From: Xenorhabdus poinarii G6
GTDB lineage: Bacteria; Pseudomonadota; Gammaproteobacteria; Enterobacterales; Enterobacteriaceae
Direction of reading: 5' to 3'
Assembly: GCF_000968175.1 (NCBI RefSeq)
Contig: NZ_FO704551.1
Span: forward strand, 496,001-560,000
Length of the DNA stretch: 64,000 nt
Part shown: piece by piece, positions 60,155-64,000 of the stretch
How positions within the stretch are numbered: position 1 is the first letter of the stretch
Layout of the letters: each line of letters starts with the position of its first letter
Translations under genes and position numbers: made by a program
Notes under the pieces: generated by a model
Seen by the model: the letters and a program-made list of their open reading frames with translations, nothing else
Database searches by the model: none
Told to the model about the DNA's origin: nothing

Positions 60155-60506
60155 CGCATATTTCCTCTGATTAGAGTCCTAAAGCCAGACATCTACTTTT
60201 GCAATTTGGAGTATAGTTTTGAATGTTATGATTGCAAATTTAACATTAAGGGGGTTTATATTTCGTTTTTGATTCCCTTTTTTTGATTCACTTATTGTCA
60301 CTGACGAAATTGTCACTGACGAAGAAAGGATGATGCCACCCGGTATCGTATGCTTAAATCGTGACTTGTTAAGGGTGGGGAGTCAGGAAGGGATGAGCGA
60401 TTCACGAGGTGGGCAGCCGGAATGTTTCTTAATCTGCCCGTTTAATGCTTGCCCGGCAAGTATCTCCCCGGTTCATCAATGAAGGTTATTTTGAATGGCA
60501 ATGTGC
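60155..60506. other. Intergenic region with a 15-base tandem repeat
   Basis: 352 bases between the DUF3761 gene and the SymE-like gene. It contains a perfect tandem duplication of ATTGTCACTGACGAA (60294-60308 and 60309-60323), about 140 bases upstream of the DUF3761 gene. No other feature was recognised. Confidence 0.5.
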
Positions 60507-60860
60507 CTAAATCATCGGCATGTCTATTAACTTGGGTCTGAGCATAATTTTACCGGATTCCATTTCAATGTTAATCGGCTGTTCCTCTAAATTACTTAGG
60601 GTTAACCAATCCCCTGCAATATAAAGTTCACCATTTTCACGAATACTGTCGATTCCTTCATAGGGGTTATCTTCCACTTCGTTGATCAAACTGACTAAAT
60701 CTACGTCTGGATCAACCAGAGAGATAATAATGCCATTGGAAAACTGTGAGATATGAAATAATTCATTCGCGGTAAATCCAGCATCGCTGAGTGCACTACC
60801 ATTCAGGATTAATTCAGGGATACCAATGTCAGTATGGCGAAATGAAACATGAAGGCTCAT
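60507..60860 (-). CDS. SymE/AbrB-fold-like protein with a duplicated domain
   Basis: A 117-residue protein. Residues about 15-50 (PELILNGSALSDAGFTANEL then HISQFSNGIIISL) resemble a SymE-type toxin domain, where a Leu/Ile strand, a GF helix and a final G-x-I-I-x-I strand form the swapped-hairpin AbrB fold. Residues about 78-108 (GELYIAGDWLTLSNLEEQPI then MESGKIMLRP) repeat the plan. SymE is normally one domain, so this looks like a duplicated or diverged relative. It stands alone, away from a second gene. Function is not assigned. Confidence 0.5.
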   Translation of the reverse strand: MSLHVSFRHTDIGIPELILNGSALSDAGFTANELFHISQFSNGIIISLVDPDVDLVSLINEVEDNPYEGIDSIRENGELYIAGDWLTLSNLEEQPINIEMESGKIMLRPKLIDMPMI

Positions 60861-61401
60861 TGATACGTTCCTTGTGTGATTGGGATATATCGCGATACTT
60901 TATCAGTACTTCGCCCGTACTGCACCGCGAATTCATCTGTGTTTTTCATCTGTATTCATTCATTGGTTAAATGTCTACCCTAGCGGGTAGTGATCTCATA
61001 CGCTATCGTCAATGTTGTGCTTTGCGAAGTAACTCGCAAAAAAATGACGGGATATTTCCTACCCTGATATGTTTATCCTCAGTTTGAGTAAGTAAAAACG
61101 GGGTAAATATTTATTTAATTCATAAAGTGAAAAAGAAAAAATGCGATGTTATCGGCATGGTGGATAACTTATTTTAGCCAATGGTCGTGTCATTCTTATC
61201 GCTATTCTTTTATATGTTGGCGAATGAAACTTAGTTGAGCATTTTATTGGTTGAATGGATTGATGAATTGAAATTTCTGATATTATTTTTGGATGGCAGG
61301 GAATGAAAATATTAATCATTTTTATAGTGCGCTATTTTCTTATTATATTATGGTGTTTTTGTTGGTAATCTGACGATCAATACCCGTTAATGACAGGCAT
61401 T
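60861..61401. other. Intergenic region between the ter operon and the SymE-like gene
   Basis: About 540 bases, AT-rich from 61070 to 61380. It must include the promoter of the SymE-like gene. No terE, which follows terD in some ter operons, is present. Confidence 0.4.
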
Positions 61402-61433
61402 AAAAAGCCCTGCCAATAGAATTAAGCAGGGCT
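61402..61433 (-). terminator. Intrinsic terminator of the ter operon
   Basis: Stem AGCCCTGC (61406-61413) / GCAGGGCT (61426-61433), followed on the minus strand by five T. It lies 49 bases after terD. Confidence 0.85.
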
Positions 61434-61481
61434 GCCGGTTTTAGCGTGTGAATTTATATTTTCACACGGAGAGGCTTAATA

Positions 61482-62060
61482 TTAAGCCGCATTAATACCA
61501 TATTGAGCACAAACAGAAGCCAGACCACCCGCATAACCTTGGCCAACTGCGCGGAATTTCCATTCGCCATTGTGGCGGTACAGTTCACCGAACAACATCG
61601 CGGTTTCGGTAGATGCATCTTCTGTCAGGTCATAACGAGCTACTTCAACTTGCGTGTCATCGTTAACCAGACGAATGAATGCACCGGAAACCTGGCCAAA
61701 GTTCTGGTGACGAGCCTGTGCGTCATGAATCGTGACGACAAACACCACTTTTTCCACGTCAGCAGGAACCTGATCCAGCTTGATTTTCAGTGATTCGTCA
61801 TCGCCATCACCTTCACCGGTACGGTTATCACCGGTGTGCATGATGGAGCCATCAGAGGATTTCAGGTTGTTGTAGAAAATGAAATCGGCATCACCACGTA
61901 CTTTACCGCTTGCGGTCAGCAGGAAAGCGGAAGCATCAAGGTCAAAGTCTTGTCCGTCAGTTGCACGGGCATCCCAGCCGAGACCGACCAGAACGTTTTT
62001 CATGCTTGGCGCTTCTTTGCTTAGAGAAACGTTTCCACCTTTAGAAAGAGATACACCCAT
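61482..62060 (-). CDS. terD: TerD, calcium-binding tellurite-resistance protein
   Basis: Cytoplasmic TerD-domain protein, 192 residues like the plasmid-borne Ter[18 protein letters not shown] opens the domain, and the acidic metal-binding loops are [30 protein letters not shown] and DDESLKIKL. It is closer to TerD than to TerE (the QYGINAA end). TerD contributes to tellurite, colicin and phage tolerance. Last gene of the operon. Confidence 0.95.
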   Translation of the reverse strand: MGVSLSKGGNVSLSKEAPSMKNVLVGLGWDARATDGQDFDLDASAFLLTASGKVRGDADFIFYNNLKSSDGSIMHTGDNRTGEGDGDDESLKIKLDQVPADVEKVVFVVTIHDAQARHQNFGQVSGAFIRLVNDDTQVEVARYDLTEDASTETAMLFGELYRHNGEWKFRAVGQGYAGGLASVCAQYGINAA

Positions 62061-62114
62061 TATGATTTCCTCATTTATTACATTTATTAATTGAATTGGC
62101 TTTTACTTACTGAT

Positions 62115-63143
62115 TTAGTTTGTATTTTGTTTTTGAGGGAACAGCAGGCTGGCAATAATGCCGGCTGCCAGCACCCCAATGACCACAAACAGGCTTGTTG
62201 TCGCCGTAATCGAATAACCGTGGTGGAAGATGTGCTCTGAAGCGTTCAGACCCAGTTTAATGGCGATAAAGAACAGTAAAACGATCACGGCTTTTTCCAG
62301 ATGCACCAGATACTTCTTCAATGCTTCCAGCACGAAATAGAGTGTACGCAGACCCAAGATAGCAAACATCATGGCGCTGTACACAATGAGAGGTTCTCGA
62401 CTGACCGCAATAACCGCAGGAACAGAGTCAAAGGCAAACATCACATCAGACAGTTCAACCACGGCCAGACACAGCATCAATGGGGTGGCATAAAGCGCGA
62501 CTTTACCCGCCCGGCTCACTTTTATATCGGCATTTTCTGGCTTAGCTAATGCGGCATCCACCTCCTTTTGCTTTAACACAAAAGCATGGCCTTGCAGTTT
62601 CGGCCAGATTGGGAAGAAGCGCTTAACCAGACGATAGGCCAGGTGTTGTGAATAGTCTTCGATTGCGTCGTCGTCATCACCGCTTTTCAACATCATGACC
62701 GCTGTCCAGCCAACAATCACGGCAAATACAATTTCAACCCACGGCCCAAGTGTCAGCAGGCTGGTTCCGATGGCGACGAAAATCCCACGGAACACGATAG
62801 CACCGATAATCCCCCAATACAGAACCCGGTGACGGTAGCGATCAGGGATCGCAAACCAAGAGAAAATCGCCATGATGACAAACAGATTATCAACAGAAAG
62901 CACTTTTTCCAGTGCGTAGCCTGTGACAAACAGACTCGCGGTTTCCGCACCATGATGAATATACAGAAAGCCCGCGAAAACAAAGGCAATGGCGACCCAG
63001 AAAACAGACCAAAGGGCGGCGCTACGCAGTGAAATCGGCTTATGATGACGATGCATAAAGAGGTCGATAGAGAGCGCACCAACCGACAGAATAATGAATA
63101 CAGCAACGGTTTCCATCGGAAAACCAAAGTGCGTGGATACCAT
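62115..63143 (-). CDS. terC: TerC, membrane tellurite-resistance protein
   Basis: Inner-membrane protein of 342 residues with eight or nine hydrophobic segments. The TerC pattern is visible: GYALEKVLSVDNLFVIMAIF, LYWGIIGAIVFRGIF, VVELSDVMFAFDSVPA (the acidic metal-site-like motif) and LRTLYFVLEALKKYL. Lies 54 bases before terD and 28 bases after terB. Confidence 0.96.
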   Translation of the reverse strand: MVSTHFGFPMETVAVFIILSVGALSIDLFMHRHHKPISLRSAALWSVFWVAIAFVFAGFLYIHHGAETASLFVTGYALEKVLSVDNLFVIMAIFSWFAIPDRYRHRVLYWGIIGAIVFRGIFVAIGTSLLTLGPWVEIVFAVIVGWTAVMMLKSGDDDDAIEDYSQHLAYRLVKRFFPIWPKLQGHAFVLKQKEVDAALAKPENADIKVSRAGKVALYATPLMLCLAVVELSDVMFAFDSVPAVIAVSREPLIVYSAMMFAILGLRTLYFVLEALKKYLVHLEKAVIVLLFFIAIKLGLNASEHIFHHGYSITATTSLFVVIGVLAAGIIASLLFPQKQNTN

Positions 63144-63171
63144 GAAGTAAGCCTCTTAAAGTTATCTGCGA

Positions 63172-63627
63172 TTACAGTGCGAAATCAGCCGGTGTAAAGC
63201 CAAGGGCTAAACAAATTTCCCGCATGGCATTTTTTTCGTTGTCATCAAAGTCATCATCACTTTTGGCGACGGCGATCCCGACACGTAAAGCCAGTTGAGC
63301 CGCTTCCGGCTGCGGTTTCAGTGCCATGATGAATTTCATGGCTTCACCTTTGCCAATGTCCGCATCAAATTCATAGCTGCTGACCAGTTTGTTAAAGAAT
63401 TCGATAATTTCAGTTGTATCGAAGACTTTCAGTTCCGGTGAGTTTTTAATGAAGCCGATCATTTTCTGCTTTTCTTCTGAGCTGACCCCATCGCTCGCCA
63501 TAGCGACGTGTGCACAGACGGCGACAGTCCCTTCCATGAATTTTCTGTTTTTGAAGCGACCAACCTGATTGGTCAACTCTTCACGCCCGGCATTGAACGC
63601 CGATTTTATTTTGTTTAAAAAGGACAT
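63172..63627 (-). CDS. terB: TerB, tellurite-resistance protein
   Basis: Soluble TerB-domain protein, 151 residues from the ATG at 63627 (MSFLNKIKSAFNAGREEL), the normal length; longer upstream readings cross into terA. Family motifs are AHVAMASDGVSSEEKQKMI, FDADIGKGEAMKFI and AVAKSDDDFDDNEKNAMREIC, which bind metal. Confidence 0.95.
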   Translation of the reverse strand: MSFLNKIKSAFNAGREELTNQVGRFKNRKFMEGTVAVCAHVAMASDGVSSEEKQKMIGFIKNSPELKVFDTTEIIEFFNKLVSSYEFDADIGKGEAMKFIMALKPQPEAAQLALRVGIAVAKSDDDFDDNEKNAMREICLALGFTPADFAL

Positions 63628-63670
63628 AAGATCTCCCGTTTGAGTAAGAACGTATTGCATAAAGTTGTGG

Positions 63671-64000
63671 TTATTTACGGCCAGATGTCCAGCTAAAGCC
63701 CCATCCAAACGCATTATCCATCTCTTTATGCCCGCTGAAGTATTGATTGATGCGTTCTACTTTGATGGCCCCGTTTTCGTTAACAAGACGGGCAATGGCA
63801 CACATATTCTGGTGGTTGTGGCCTTCCGTCAGGCGCGTTTCAATGGGCGGTTGATCAGGCACCGTGATCGTGACGACACCATCCGTTTTGTCCCAGCCAG
63901 GGACGCCTGCGTAGATAAAGGCGTAGATCAACACTTCATTGATGTTTTTCCATTCAAGACCATTGATATGCAGCCATTCGCCATCACTGACACTACCAGT
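63671..64000 (-). CDS. terA: TerA, tellurite-resistance protein, C-terminal part (cut by window edge)
   Basis: The frame is open from the right edge of the window to the stop at 63671 (109 residues). It starts in the middle of TerA: LIYAFIYAGVPGWDKTDGVV and HNHQNMCAIARLVNENG match the C-terminal TerD-like domain of TerA, and the end is NAFGWGFSWTSGRK. The rest is outside the window. It leads the visible ter operon terA-B-C-D. Confidence 0.9.
   Translation of the reverse strand, partial: TGSVSDGEWLHINGLEWKNINEVLIYAFIYAGVPGWDKTDGVVTITVPDQPPIETRLTEGHNHQNMCAIARLVNENGAIKVERINQYFSGHKEMDNAFGWGFSWTSGRK

Overview
The window is a chromosomal segment of a gamma-proteobacterium of the order Enterobacterales. 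Its first half follows the Escherichia coli 10-11 minute gene order: acrB-acrA/acrR, rsmS, priC, apt, dnaX-ybaB-recR, htpG, adk, hemH, gsk, ybaL, fsr, ushA, ybaK, ybaP, copA/cueR, ybbJ-qmcA, ybbN, ybbO, tesA/ybbA-ybbP. Several E. coli neighbours are missing (mscK, ybaN, aes, fetAB). The moderate-to-low GC, the Yersinia-like wzz gene between hemH and gsk, and the accessory content suggest a Morganellaceae member, most likely Xenorhabdus or Photorhabdus. That assignment is inference from gene order and protein resemblance, not from a database search.

Region 1 (1-31 kb) is conserved housekeeping. It holds the AcrAB drug efflux pump with its repressor, purine salvage, the DNA polymerase III tau/gamma gene with a textbook -1 frameshift signal, recombination and chaperone genes, adenylate kinase, ferrochelatase, a long O-antigen chain regulator left alone between hemH and gsk, a frameshifted fosmidomycin-resistance exporter, a copper-export ATPase with its MerR regulator, and the tesA/ybbA-ybbP pair. 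Region 2 (31-38.5 kb) is envelope-centred: an MFS permease, a Tsx-like channel, an O-acetylhomoserine sulfhydrylase, and a tightly overlapping three-gene operon (small outer-membrane barrel, Omp85-type barrel, DUF4056 lipoprotein) of unknown purpose.

Region 3 (38.6-51.2 kb) is a complete type I-E CRISPR-Cas locus transcribed leftward: cas3, cse1, cse2, cas7e, cas5e, cas6e, cas1, cas2. Its array lies upstream of cas3. The array has ten near-identical repeats at the leader end, then an IS701-family element inserted precisely inside a 32-base spacer with a CTAG target duplication. On the far side of the element there is one more repeat and, further out, two decayed repeats in the 61-base register. 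A VOC-fold gene and an IS3 orfA remnant sit between the old array end and cas3.

Region 4 (51.3-64 kb) carries the gluconate genes gntR-gntK-gntU with twin GntR operators. Next is a three-gene MBOAT/SGNH cluster that looks like peptidoglycan (or another glycan) O-acetylation and deacetylation, followed by a Bax-type glucosaminidase. A small secreted basic DUF3761 protein and a double SymE-like protein come next. The window ends in a tellurite-resistance ter operon (terA-B-C-D, with terA cut by the window edge and no terE after terD).
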